DNA from: Ceratodon purpureus
Lineage: Eukaryota > Streptophyta > Bryopsida > Pseudoditrichales > Ditrichaceae
Reading direction: 5' to 3'
Length of the DNA stretch: 64,000 bases
NCBI GenBank assembly: GCA_014871385.1
Contig: CM026423.1
Coordinates: 14,344,858 to 14,408,857 of the forward strand
Positions 23,296 to 35,258 of this stretch are shown here, in pieces. A program made the position numbers and the translations under genes. Under the pieces are notes generated by a model that had not been told where the DNA came from, ran no database searches, and was given only the letters and a program-made list of their open reading frames with translations. Within the stretch, counting starts at the first letter, position 1. Each line of letters starts with the position of its first letter.

Positions 23296-23607
23296 ATACG
23301 GGGCAATAAAGTTTCCATTATGTTATTGTAAAAATAAGGCCATTGGTCGTCCGCTTTTCGAGGGGGACGACCGCTGCTTCTACTTGTACTTTTTCCTGTC
23401 CTTTCTCTCACCAACTTCCTCTCCTCGCTAACTCTCTTTCCTTCCTCACACCATCCTTCCTTGGCAAAACCAAAGTAGTCCTAAACCTTCCATTTCTGGA
23501 CATGTAGTCTTCCACATGCAGTCGAAATGATGAAGTTTCTGATACATGCATTCGTTGGCTGAAGAATGTCCAAAAAATTCTTTGAGGAGTTGGATCTTAT
23601 CTATCTT

Positions 23608-23631
23608 GGGGGGGGGGGGGGGGGGGGGGGG
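23608..23631 (+). repeat. Poly(G) run, 24 bases
   Basis: Uninterrupted run of 24 G. Such runs are rare in plant DNA and prone to sequencing error. Confidence 0.9.
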
Positions 23632-23639
23632 ATATAATG

Positions 23640-25770
23640 GGAATGGTTTTAAACTATTCTACTTAATAGTTCCCGGTTGAAGTTTTTAGTTGACGTTCAG
23701 AGATGGTAGTGGAAAATTTAGTTATAGTAGAGAACCAAATGAATGAAAATTGGATGGAGGAGGGAGCAGAGGGTTATGTAGAGAATATGAATCGAAAATG
23801 GAACATTGGAATTAAATAAGAGATAAACTTGGAATTTAAAAATGAATTTAAATGGAAGGATTTAGAAGGTAAGTCGTAGAGGAGGCAACACTTGGAAATT
23901 AGAATTCAAATCAAATTAGATGGAGGTTGAAATTGTGTGGGTGAGGTTGGAGGATACATTAATTAGAATTGAGGGTTGTAAATTTGAATTAGAAGTCGGA
24001 GATGGTAGACAAAAACTTCATTAGAAGTGATAGAAGATATGGATTTAAATACAACAAATTATAGCACTAATAATAATAAATAAATTAAAGAACCAAGCCA
24101 TATGATAAGGGTAGAGGTTTAAATTAGAAGGATGGGTGAATTTTGAAGGTTCGGAAGTTGACATTAAGAGAAATGTTTCTTTCTTTTGGAATGAAGATAT
24201 GCTATTATATTTGAGTACATCGGCTAGTGAATGCCACATTGTTTGCCTTCCATTCCTTTTTAACAACCATTGAGTCTCTATGGCTCAGAGTTTAACAAAT
24301 TTGGTCGATTTTTATTCTGAGATTTATGAATTTTTTTCCATCTTAAAGGTGATTCAAAATCATTATTTTTATGGATGAAGGACATTACATGTGGAATCTA
24401 AATGTGGAAATACAAACACATAATTCATAGCCAAAAATAATATCTATTAAGATTAAACAATTCACTTCTTTAAAATCATTGGCATTCATATTTATATTCC
24501 ATTCTTAGTATTCTATTGTTCTGGAAGAGAGCATCACTACAGAATGCTTCTATAAAAAATACAAAGGAATAATGGATCATTTATATTTCTTTGTTTATTT
24601 ATTTATTTAAGTATTTATTTATTTTGTATTCTTCTATTAGTCTGTCATTTTTTTTTATATTTTTTTCCATTTGTCTTCCATTCTATCTTTTCATTTTCCT
24701 TTTCTTCCAATCCTCTCTCATTGTTTATTTATTTATTGTTCTTCCAATCTGTCACCCATTCTATCTTTTTATTTAATTGGAAGAAAGGAAAAAAAATTTA
24801 AAGATTAGGGGATTATATTATGTACAAGACAATAATTAAAAAATAAACAATTCAAATAAAATATAACATGGATGTGTATAGAGAAGATAGATATCTAGGT
24901 AAAAAATATAAAATAAAAAAACTACATGAGAGGGAATAATAAATCAAGAAGGTAATAAGAATAAAAGATCAAATAAAAAAAATATAAAATTAATTGCAAG
25001 AGTGGAAATAAGATACAAGAAGAAGTGAGGAGTATGAAGTGAATAGAGAAAACCATGTCATGGTAATAACATTATGGCAAAAGAAGAAACTAAATAAAAA
25101 TATCTATCATAGGAAGGAAAAAATAATTTAAAGATCATAGGATTAGATAAAGCGAAAGAAAATAATTAGAAAAAAGTTAATTGAAATTACATAGAATATG
25201 ATGGTACATGAAAACATAAGAAATATCCCTGAGATAAACAAACTACAATGGACATAATTTTAAATGCTGAAGAAGGCAAGTAATTAGGAAAAGAGCATTT
25301 CCATGAAACATAAGGTTTGTTTTGCTATATAAAATTAAAGCCATAAATATACAAACTTGTCATATTAATGTAAGTGAAATCCATGTCGAGTTCCCCTTTA
25401 ATTTTATTACGTAACGAAATAATGCCTTCAAATGAAAGAAAATTATTTTTTATTAGCTTCTCGTTCCCTTTTAAGTTGTAACCCCCCATAGTATACCCCA
25501 TTGGCCATGATTTCAGTCCCAAAACAGATGTATTCTCCCTTCTAGACATTGACACTATAATTGCAAACCGTACTGGAGCACCAACAGTTAAAAGACATAA
25601 ATATCTTCTTCTAAAGTATACTTCAATATGAAGCCGGATTCTACACTCCCAATCACAAGATCTATAGGACATTCCCATAATTTCAGGGATATGTTTGAAA
25701 TTTTCAGTTTGAGAATGACTTTTTTTAGAGTGTCCAGAAATGGAATTATTTTTGTCAAGGTTGGAGGGGA
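23640..25770. other. AT-rich spacer between the two GC-rich modules
   Basis: Purine-rich and T-rich low-complexity DNA (for example TTTATTTATTTA near 24590 and 24720). No gene supported. Confidence 0.5.
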
Positions 25771-25779
25771 GGGGATGAG

Positions 25780-26720
25780 GCCTCTAGAGAAAATCGAAGA
25801 AAAGAGGGGGAGACCCCGCAAGGCGACCGTGCAGACATTGGCCGTCGGCCCTGGGCGACTGCATGATCCGCCGCGCATGTTCGATCCCTACGGCCGCAAA
25901 TATCCAACGGCCGCGGACGACCGCATGGACGCGTGCACAGTCCCCTCGGGCCGACGGCTCCGGCCGATCGCGGGGGAGGCCTCGGCCGTCCACGCGGTCA
26001 GGGGACCGCGACCTCCCGGCCGTCAATTTAGTTGGGGTTGGGGGGATCACGGACGGCCGACCCCAGAACTCCACGAAATCTTCAAAATCCCTATCTTCTT
26101 CAAACCTTGTCCGAATAGGGCTTATGAATTGTATTTCGGCATCTACAAGAAACGTAGATGCCAAAAAACACCTCATAAGCCCAATTCGGACACGTTTTGA
26201 AGAAGTTATGGACGTATTAAGTTTTGGGGCGTTTTTTCAAAAATGGTGGCCGTCGCCGTGGACAGCCTAGGCGGCTGTCAGCGCTAACGGCCGCCCAATC
26301 CAACGGCCCTCGACGGCCGCCAAGATCAAGCGGCCGCGATGCAGCCACCACGGCCGCATCTCAACCGTCCGATCGAGATAGCCGCCGACGAGCCGATGCA
26401 GCGGCGGGCAATCGTGGGCAGCCGCAGCATCGGACAGGCGACGGCAGCCGCTCTGATCCGGCGGCCCACGATCGCTCGCCGCTACCGCATCGTCACCGTC
26501 GGACCGGAGCGGTCGACGACGTAGAGGTCGGCTCCCACGAATGTCGCCGCGATCAGACGACCTCGATGTGGCTGCTTCGCGGGATGGAGACTCAAAAATT
26601 TTCACCTACGGCCGGGTAACTAAAATTTTTACGGCGACATTATTCTGGGGACTCGGGGACGTGACGTCCGAGTCGGGGGCGTCCGTACGTCCCGGTTTTG
26701 GACATGGAGCCTGGTCGGAC
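25780..26720. repeat. GC-rich foldback module, right copy
   Basis: Three parts. A CGGCC-rich arm lies at 25800-26050. A 111-bp near-perfect palindrome at 26095-26205 is centred on GGCATCTAC-AAGAAAC-GTAGATGCC, with arms ending CTTCTTCAAA / TTTTGAAGAAG. A second GC-rich arm at 26225-26580 is the reverse complement of the arm at 22800-23160 (shared string GATCGGACGGTTGAGATGCG read on the minus strand). The outer edge has ACGTCCGAG-type strings mirrored near 22660. No transposase was found. Confidence 0.7.
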
Positions 26721-26729
26721 GTTTAATTT

Positions 26730-28280
26730 GAAAACGTTGCATATATCCTATGTACTCCTTGTATTTTCCTTATTCTCATCTACATGTGTAGATGTGCATT
26801 CTTAGGCTTTATTTTATTTTCTTTGAAGAATAATTTAACTACAATTTAATGTAATTTACGATGACAAATTTCAATTGAAAATCTTTTACTTCAAAAATGT
26901 AGGTCCAAAAGCCACAAAACAATTTTAGCGCACCTCAAAATGATGAGAGATTTTTTACTACGTGAGACGCAAAATGAATGAGGCGTGAAATAGGCAAGTT
27001 GCCGGCATATACAAGCAAGGCCCTTCAAGGGCCGCATGTGATCGTACGGCTGGTGGGTGTTAATGTGGCAAAGTGGATTCAACGGGCATGTACAAAGGCA
27101 GGTTGTATAAAGGGTACTATGCTCATAAGAGCACATAGGCAAACAAAGTTTAGAAATTCATTATTTCAAAATGACAAATGCAATTTATTATATTGGGAAA
27201 AATCACATTTAAATGAGGCCAAAATTTATATTACGAAAATCAAAGAAAAAATAAAGTTATACAAATAAACATGAGACCCATTTGGACTTTTTGGTTGTTT
27301 GGTCTATTTTGTCATTAAGATGTAACATGATCTATTGTTGAGGCTACCACTTCATTGAGATAAGAAATTGTGTAAAATAATGGTTTATCGTGGAACTCTT
27401 TATTCTCCTTTAAAAAGTGTGGTTTAGAGTCTAGGTTCAATATGATCTATTTTCTTGGGGCTGCCCATTTTGAGGTTTGAGGGAATTTTTGTGGTTATTT
27501 TTTGGAAAAAATTGAGGCTTGGAGTCCTAAATTCTCCAATGAATCCCACTTGAGATCAAGCCTAGGGCGCCACTGGAATATATTCATAGAAAAAGATTTT
27601 GCTTCACTCTATCTACCTTCACCAAAGTTTGGGCACTAAGCCGTGCTCAATAATATTTTAGACAAATCCATTTATCATGCTCTCTGGAGCTTCTTTATCT
27701 TCTTTCCAAGGTGATCTGATTGGTTTTACCCATCCAAAATTGCCTAGAGAGTCTGGCTTTTGGGCCTCTATTACCCTCTCCAACCGTCCCTCCCTTTACA
27801 CCAATGCCACACCAGATGACCTGCGGATTTGAGCTCAGTCTGCAGAGGGTTGCTTGTTAATCTCATCCTTGGATTTGGGTCTTTCAGCTCAGTCTGCAGA
27901 GGGTTGCCGGAACTTCTACTTGCAAGGATACCCCTCCTTTCAACCACTGTAGTAGCTCTACCCAATTGATAATACCATCCAAGATTCCTAGAGATTGACT
28001 GGGGCTAATGTTTTTGGTTGTTAAACTTGTTGATGCCTTGGTGTGGCCGTAGTATGAGGGGTGCTTCACACTCTAGCCAAGTCGAGAGGCTGACTATCAA
28101 AAATCCTAACCAAATTAAATCAAGAGTCCCAACTTTTTGGCAGGAAAGATACATTGAAATGGAGTGCTTCAATCCTTTGGCCAATCATAGTGTAAAACAA
28201 CAAAGTCTAAGTCCAAAGACTAAGAGCTATGATCATAATGTTTAAATAGTCTAGGAGCCTTCTCTTCTTTTGCATATTAT
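26730..28280. other. Spacer without supported genes
   Basis: Contains a direct repeat AGCTCAGTCTGCAGAGGG at about 27833 and 27887. The frame at 26978-27268 has no family features. Confidence 0.45.
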
Positions 28281-28289
28281 AATAAAAAA

Positions 28290-28460
28290 ATCTACAACCT
28301 CTCGACAGATGTTTGGATTAAGTATTTTGCTCGATCCAAATTTTGCTCAAGAAGCCATTGCCTTGGCACTAAAACTTCCAAAAATTGTTGCCATGTAGTT
28401 TCTTTTAGAGGCGACAACCCTTCAACCTTTGGTCATGGTGTGAAGGCATTTTTTACGTAA
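28290..28460 (-). mobile_element. Diverged fragment related to the Harbinger element end
   Basis: On the minus strand, TTTGGATCGAGCAAAATACT and CGAGAGGTTG match the left part of the Harbinger element at about 18980-19035 (TTTGGATCGAACAAAGTGCT, CGAGAGGAG) in the same order. Probably a MITE derivative or a degraded copy. Confidence 0.5.
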
Positions 28461-28469
28461 GGCACTTTG

Positions 28470-29880
28470 GGCATTCTAATGATCTGATTGTAAACCTACG
28501 GCCTCTTGACCGACAATCATAGACTCATAGTGCAAAGCATTTATAATAGCGCGGCCACACTAGGCCTCTAGTCGGGTTCGGTTAGCTACTCTAGACTTGG
28601 TTGCGGCTTTGGTGGGACCTTGTTTCAACCATGAATTATAGTTGGACTGTAGACGAAAATTTTCACTCTACCTCTAATGCTTAGAGTTTGAATAAGTTGC
28701 AATTGTTTATTAGGGTATGTTCCTCAAGAACCAAGGTCACAAAATATCATTGATTGATATTGATACACGTTATATTAATTATAATAAGATTTATGAAGGA
28801 GATAATTATGATTTTTTACTTATATAATCAATTCAATATAATATAAAAATGCATTTTAAACGTGGCTAACAAATCATATAAATATTTCAAGCAATTATTT
28901 AAAATGGAATAGAACAATGTGCCATATGGCTATTAAATTTATAGGTGCATAAAAGAAATTGTTTTAGTTTCAATTATTAAATGACATTTTGAAATTTAGA
29001 GTACTCTCAAAATACAATTCTAAATCCTGTATGACAATATTGCCCAAAGGCAAACTTCGAGTGTGTATTTTTGACACTTAATTTATTAAAATGCGTGTTA
29101 TCAATAAGCTTTTGTTATGAAATTAATTCATGATGTCATTAATTTAAAATAAAAGTACAAGTATGAATTCAATATTAATATTTATCCAAAAGTTGTTAAA
29201 TATGTAAAAAATAATTAATTTTGACAAGAGTTTATACAACATTAATTAAATACACAAAATATAATATTTAAATATCTAATTTTCCATATAGAATTAGTGT
29301 TATACAGAGTAATTACTGGTAGTACTATTTACTAGATTGGAACGGGCAATGGAATGGAAGTCAGTGGGCTTGGCTTACGGCCAGGGAGAATTGACCCTCA
29401 CACTAGTACCTTATCGGATGAATGCCATGGATGGTCCCTTCGGTATCTCATCCATCTTGATCCAATTAGGTAACCCATGGTTTGAATACATGTGGATGAA
29501 TGGGGGCTTTTTGGCCTTATTGTGACAATTATCCTTATGAACCCACATCCATTTAAAGGAACAATTGCAACTTGAAATTGCCTTCTAATGGAATGAGAGG
29601 ACCTAAACATTTTTGTGCACATAAATTGGACTAGATATCACTTGTCGTTTCAAAGGAGATTTGTAAGTCAAGTACCATTGAAGTTTTGAATGGGGTATGT
29701 TTTAAACCTTTGATTCATTAATTTTATTTATTTTTATTTTATTGCATGCATTATAAATATATGCACATTTGAATGGTTTATATTTTAAGAGCATATTGTT
29801 GTAATAATTTAATATTTTTTTATGTCCTAGGTTTTATAGGTGTTATAGAATGATTACACAAAGCAGAGATATGATTTTTT
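28470..29880. other. AT-rich spacer
   Basis: No gene supported. Short overlapping frames at 29337-29525 (plus) and 29398-29622 (minus) have no family features. Confidence 0.45.
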
Positions 29881-29889
29881 TGTAGAAAT

Positions 29890-30990
29890 GCAATCATGAT
29901 GGGTTTGGCTTAAAGAGTTGTGATGTATTCTAAAGTTTCTCTATGATGGGTATTTCCTCCATGGGGTTGTGATTTATCTCATACGTAGTCCATGATGGGT
30001 ATTTGCTATAGATCGTGATGCATTTCAAAATCTCTATGATGGGTATATCCTAGAGATCGTGATGCATTTTAAAATTGCTCTATGATGAGTAAACCCTAAA
30101 AATGGCGATGGATTTAAAAATATTTCATGATGGGTACTGTCTAGGGACTTAGGAGGTATGTCCAAGTGTGCTTTTTTTTATGATTGTTTCAAAGTTTTGT
30201 GATATAACTCCATTTTGGCCTATGATGGATATTGGCCCAATTTTCAAGTGTGTCCACTGTCATTAGAAGTTCTTGTGTGCTTGCCATTCATAATTTATTT
30301 TTTCCTTTTGATTCTTTACTTTTCTTTATTACAGAGTCTTTGGAAACCCATGAGGGCCAACCAGAGATAAATCTTTTTGCTTAACCCTTTAATGCCTACG
30401 GCACCAATTTTGGTTGCAAAAGTATGTTTATTGATGCCTGTGTCTGAATGACGTGGAATTTGGATATGAGTTCTTCCCATCGAATAGGGGCAGGTAGTTA
30501 ATCTGTCCAATGCACTAAAATTTAGTGAATTCGCATACTTTATGTGTCAGATATGACCTGAAAGGTGGCATATTTCTATTATAATGACCCTTCATCCACG
30601 GTTGTATGAATTTCATCTAAGGATGACGACATCGTGACATCATCCCCTTCACATCCGTACGGTTGGAGAAGGCAGATTCTCTTTTTTAAATGACGTGGAC
30701 CACTAAGAGGGATATAGCTCAACTGATGTGTTTTTTGCCGAACCATTGTGCTGAGACCGCCTTAGGCATTGAAGGGTTAAAAACTAAGATATGATGGGTA
30801 TTGCCTTGAGAGTTGTGATTTAATTCAAAGTTAGCTTATGATGGGTATTTTTTCTAGTTTGTGATTTGATTCATAAGGACTTCATGATGGGTATTGTGTA
30901 GAGAGTTATGAAAGTTGTCTAAGTATGATTCTCTTGAGAATATTTTTAAGTTCTCGTAATAGAACCTATTTGGCTTCATGATGGGTATTG
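29890..30990 (+). repeat. Degenerate array built on ATGATGGGTATT, split by a MITE
   Basis: The string ATGATGGGTAT or a close form occurs at about 29943, 29991, 30037, 30128, 30790, 30838, 30884 and 30978, mostly 45-60 bp apart, with similar spacer words (GTGATGCATTT, AGAGTTGTGATTT). The array is interrupted by the element at 30385-30776. Confidence 0.7.
30385..30776. mobile_element. TTAA-flanked MITE, 392 bp
   Basis: TTAA lies at 30381-30384 and 30777-30780. The left end CCCTTTAATGCCTACGGC is mirrored by the right end (complement CCCTTCAATGCCTAAGGC). No coding frame. The termini resemble those of the TTAA elements at 16.1 and 58.9 kb, but the interior does not. Confidence 0.7.
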
Positions 30991-32440
30991 CTAAATTCAG
31001 AAAATTTGTCCTTTCATGTCTTTTGGCATGATTGTTCTTGTATGCTTACTTCATCTATTTGTTTTTTTCTTTTTGAAGTTTAATCATTTCTTTGCTTAGG
31101 CGTGTTTTGTTTAGTTCTTTTATTTATTTATACTTTGATTTTATTTTTATTTTTATTTTACTTGTTTTGTAAAGTCAAAATATGGAGTCAACTCCCTTTA
31201 GAAGTTGTTGAACAGGTATTGTCTTTTCTACCGATGCCGGATTTGTGTAAAAATAGCTTGCATCAACATACATTAAAATCCATTTGTTTCAAGCTTAAGG
31301 CTTCTATTTTTTCCACCTAACACTATTTTAATCTTCCAAACTCCTTCATGCTTTCTTCTTGAACCTTCCTTAAAACCTGCAAAAACATAACAAGGAATTA
31401 TCAATAAAAAATGAGAGACCTACAACCCTAAATCCTATAACATATCTATTTAAAAATTGTGATTCCAAAGTGAAAGGCACAGAAGCAATCAAATCAAAAT
31501 TCAAAACAAACAATGAAAAGCAGTGAAGAAACAAAAAATTAATTAAAAAAAAGAGGGTAGGAACTGGCACCTGGGCGACGCTGGGCTGCAGGTGCGACGC
31601 TGAGCTACGTTAAGTTGAAACAGCAGACACAGAAACAACTATGTTAACTTGAAACAGCAAACAAGCTAAACAAGTTGTGTCTGCTAGTTTCAAGCCCTAT
31701 CTGTGTTTTAGCGGACACACCCTAAACACAGCTAAAACTTGTTTAGCACATACAGCTTGTTAACTCGAAACTAGTAGACACAGGAGTGGAAATACAAACT
31801 TGAATTTGAAAACCCTCACTCCATTTGTGTGTCAAGCACCGCATTAAGTATAGTCTCGTTGGTGAACCGACTTGTGTATGTCTACCATGGATCCATGTGA
31901 GCAGTTTCTGAACTATCCGCCGGCGGAGCGGGTGCAGGGGCAACGCTGGGCGGCAGTAGGGGCGAGGGGCGAGGGCGACGAAGGCGAAGACCAGGCGAGG
32001 ACGAGGGGAAGGAGGTAGGCGGGGATGCGGGAAGGCGGGAAGGCGGGGGAGCTGGGAGCGTGGGGAACGGATCGGGGAACGGAGGGGGAGCGGACGGGGT
32101 CAGCTTAACCGTGATGGGGGCGCATGGATGAGCCCCAAACTCTATCCCGCGAGGGTACGAGTGTGAGGGCTGATCCTCCCCAGGCCTCGCCTACCTCCCT
32201 CCTGATTCCCAAGCCACTCCAGCAAGAACAACCTTTGGAAGTATGTTACTCGCAGAGTGCAAAGCATGTCAATTGACAAGACAGAAATCTCAAGAGACAT
32301 TGTGTAGGTAATGGAACGGAATGAAGGCGGACATTTGTGCATGCTTGAATGAAAAAAAACAGTTTCAAATTATGGACTGTTATTGCTACTTTGAGCGTAA
32401 AATCAAAATAATTAATCTATTAAATTAAAATTTATAAATA
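30990..32440. other. Spacer with GC-rich low-complexity patch
   Basis: At 31600-31790, strings such as CAGCAGACACA and TGTGTCTGCT form an imperfect inverted repeat. At 31900-32130 a G-rich purine tract (GGCGAGGGCGACGAAGGCG-like) gives spurious frames. No gene supported. Confidence 0.45.
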
Positions 32441-32445
32441 AACTA

Positions 32446-32625
32446 CTCCCTTTGTCTCACTTAAAGACCATTGTTTGCTAATATTAGCAGATTTAATGAC
32501 AATTCTAAATTTAGAAACACATTGGCCTTAAATTTAGAAATAAGTTGACCAAATTTAGAAACCACTCTCTTATTTTGAGACATATTATTTTACCAAACCA
32601 ACGTCTTTTAGTGAGATGGAGGGAG
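32446..32625. mobile_element. Stowaway-like MITE (Tc1/mariner), 180 bp
   Basis: The left end CTCCCTTTGTCTCACTTAAA is mirrored by the right end (complement CTCCCTCCATCTCACTAAAA). TA flanks both sides (32444-32445, 32626-32627). Ends in CTCCCTC and a TA target duplication are the textbook Stowaway signature. Non-coding. Confidence 0.88.
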
Positions 32626-33511
32626 TATATATTTCTCATAAAAATATATGAGCAACATTAGGATTTTCAAATCCATGGAGCAGAGCAAGAAGGATTTGGA
32701 ATAAGGGCTTGTTGTCCGTTAAGTTTTGGAATTGATTCAAAACAACAATTGCGGAATAGTTAGAGTTGCTCTCATTAAATTTAGGGTTTTATAGCCCCTA
32801 TATTCATCGAGATAATGCTAAAACGTATAAATATCAAAATTATCAAAATAAAAATTATCAAAATCAAAATATTAGGATGTAGAAAGCCATTTATACAAAT
32901 TCATTTATAAAAAATTATTCACTTGATCCAATTAATTCTTGACAATGAACTTGCAAAGAGTTTTAACCCGGAAAAATATTGAAGAAAAATCATAGTAGTT
33001 GTCATAGTCGAAGTCGTTGTAGTGACCGTCGTCGTCATGTCCTTTGGTATCAAATAAGAGACTGAAGTTGGAGTTGGAAATTTGAAAGGTTGTTTGAAAG
33101 GTTATATAGATTATACAGAATGCTATTCAAAAAGTCATTGCAAAAGTTATTCCAAACAATATTTAAAAATTTACAATTGACATCTTTTAATAAAAACAAA
33201 AGCAAAGCTCGGCTTCATTCAATTTTTGTATAAATTTTATTTCATTTCATTTTTACATGAACACCTTTCATTTTTTATATTCAAATTAAAAAATTATGAT
33301 TCTCATCGACGGTTGAGCGTAGCATTGCGTAGCCCTAGTTGAATTAGTTTTACTATTATTAAAAAATCATGAATACAATATTTAAATTTCTAAAAATTAT
33401 TTTTAAATGTTTTTGTTAAAAAACTTATTAATTAAATTATTGAGTTTATAAAAATATAAAAATAGATAAAATGAGTGAGTTTCAAGGTTTTGGCTTCAAT
33501 GTGGCAGTTTC

Positions 33512-33619
33512 GATCCCGTTCATTCAGTGTGTACAGACAATCCCGCTGATCCCGTTCATTCAGTGTGTACAGACAATCCCGCTGATCCTGTTCATTCAGT
33601 GTGTACAGACAATCCTGTA
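33512..33619 (+). repeat. 36-bp minisatellite, three copies
   Basis: Units begin at 33512, 33548 and 33584, each starting GATCC(C/T)GTTCATTCAGTG. The phase of 36 keeps a frame open, which gives a repetitive but unsupported peptide. Confidence 0.92.
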
Positions 33620-33654
33620 ATGCAGCAGAGGGGCTGCCTATTTTCCAACAGAAT

Positions 33655-33850
33655 ATCTCCATTGATCCAGCCATATTTTACTGATCCAGCCATATCCCAA
33701 ACTAATATCGCCACTGATCCAGCCATATTTTACTGATCCAGCCATATTCCAGCCATATCCCAAACTAATATCGCCACTGATCCAGCCATATTTTACTGAT
33801 CCAGCCATATTCCAGCCATATCCCAAACTAATATCTCCACTGATCCACGA
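33655..33850 (+). repeat. Second minisatellite (TGATCCAGCCATAT units)
   Basis: Short words TGATCCAGCCATATTTTAC and TGATCCAGCCATATTCC alternate in a higher-order unit of about 52-62 bp ending CCCAAACTAATATCGCC, repeated about three times. Confidence 0.88.
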
Positions 33851-33851
33851 A

Positions 33852-34196
33852 TAAGGTAGAGATGGGTATTCCCGTCAGTTTAAGCCAGTCAGCATATTTG
33901 GGATTGAGAAACTATGGGTATAAAATTTATACAAATAGAAGTTAGGTCGAAAATCACAAATCTGATTTTTTTAATATTTTTTTCGAAATTTATCAAATTT
34001 TCATGAATATTTGAAGTGCAACATTGTAGACCACTATTTCCGTGAGTATATGCAATATAAAGATTGTTGCATGGAGAACATGATAGGTTGTTATACAATC
34101 TGTTGAATGTGGTAGTCAGGTGCTGTCTGCTCAGATATTGGTGCACTGATAGGCCACGGAATTAGAACCCTCAGAGGAATACCCATCTCTACCTTA
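33852..34196. mobile_element. MITE with 21-bp perfect terminal inverted repeats
   Basis: The left end at 33852-33872 starts TAAGGTAGAGATGGGTATTC. The right end at 34176-34196 is its exact reverse complement over 21 bases. The interior of about 300 bp is AT-rich without a transposase. It abuts the minisatellite on its left and the leader of the gene at 34.3 kb on its right. Confidence 0.8.
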
Positions 34197-34329
34197 CCCC
34201 TCGGGCCCCGCCTGGTGTTTGGAATGAGCATAGACAGACTTCTTTGTCGTCTTCACAAACAGACTTCTTTGTCGTCTTCCAGCAAGCGAAAGATCTCGGA
34301 AATGGGAACCTAGCTCTGGAGGGCCCCTT

Positions 34330-35258
34330 ATAAACTTGGGCCCTTGGGCCTGCCGCTGTCAGTTCATCCCACGGAGCCTCGGACTGGACTGGTGCGACTC
34401 CTTCTCTCAACCCCCTCTCTTTCCTCGTCCGCCGTCTCGCGTCCTCCCTTCGATCCCCATTTCCTCACTCTACACCCCTCCTCGTCCTGTGATTCTTCCT
34501 CCATTCGCTTCCTGTAGATCTCCGCTACTGAATTGATCCTACAAGCTCCTGTTTTGGTGAAGGGAGTTGTCTGTTTTGGTCCTGTTGATGAGTTGATAGA
34601 GTTCAGGAGGTGAGGAGGTTTGCAGTCGGAGCGGGTCAAGAGGGGAGGAATCTCGGTGGTGGATTGGGGGTTGTTTTTACTGGTGTAGTTTACTACTTTG
34701 GTGGTTTGGGAATTGAGGAGGAGAGGGGGGAGTTTTGTGGTGGTTTTCTGGATTTGTAGGAGGTTTGGCTTGTTTGTGACGAGTCCGTGGTGGTCTATAA
34801 GGAGAGGTAGCTGGAGAGTCTTTTGCAGGGGTTGGGCGTGTTTGGGATTTTTAGTTTGGGTGGTGTGTTAGTTGTAGTGGTGTGGTAATGCTTTCTGTGG
34901 AGTTTAGCTTCTCGTGGATGCAGTTTGGATATTCGCGCTTGGTGGTTATTACTACTTAGCGGAGGATTTCTTTAGCAAGGTGTGTCCATAGGGGCTCACC
35001 TTCGGAAGAAGGCATCAAGGGTAGCCCGCCCCAGCCTGGTCCTGGTGACCATACTGGTCGCACTACCCCAACGAACCTTTATTCTCCTTGGCGCCGTGCC
35101 TGTCTATCTCATGTTTTCCCTCCTTGGACTGTAGGTTTGTGAAATGAGTTTTGGTGGACATATGCACTTCTGAGTTTGTATGTGATGTTAATGTGTCCGT
35201 ACTATGTCACCTCTAACTTTTGTGTGGTGGTGTTGTTATTTTCCAGACGTTGGTGGCA
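34330..35258 (+). promoter_or_regulatory. Probable promoter, 5' leader and leader intron of the 35.26 kb gene
   Basis: CT-rich leader-like DNA at 34370-34540 is followed by a donor-like GTGAAGG at about 34556 and a long TG-rich stretch ending in TTATTTTCCAG at 35246, eleven bases before the start codon. A direct repeat ACAGACTTCTTTGTCGTCTT lies just upstream (about 34231 and 34259). Confidence 0.45.

Noticed and set aside
24591-24776. Hydrophobic frame resembling a membrane protein
   Set aside because: TTTATT low-complexity DNA yields Phe/Leu/Ile/Tyr runs; no gene structure.
25588-26619. Frames up to 190 codons in the right GC-rich module
   Set aside because: Same reason: repeat composition, overlapping frames on both strands, palindrome inside.
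33527-33736. Repetitive peptide frame over the 36-bp minisatellite
   Set aside because: Open only because the unit length is a multiple of three; no start context or conserved features.
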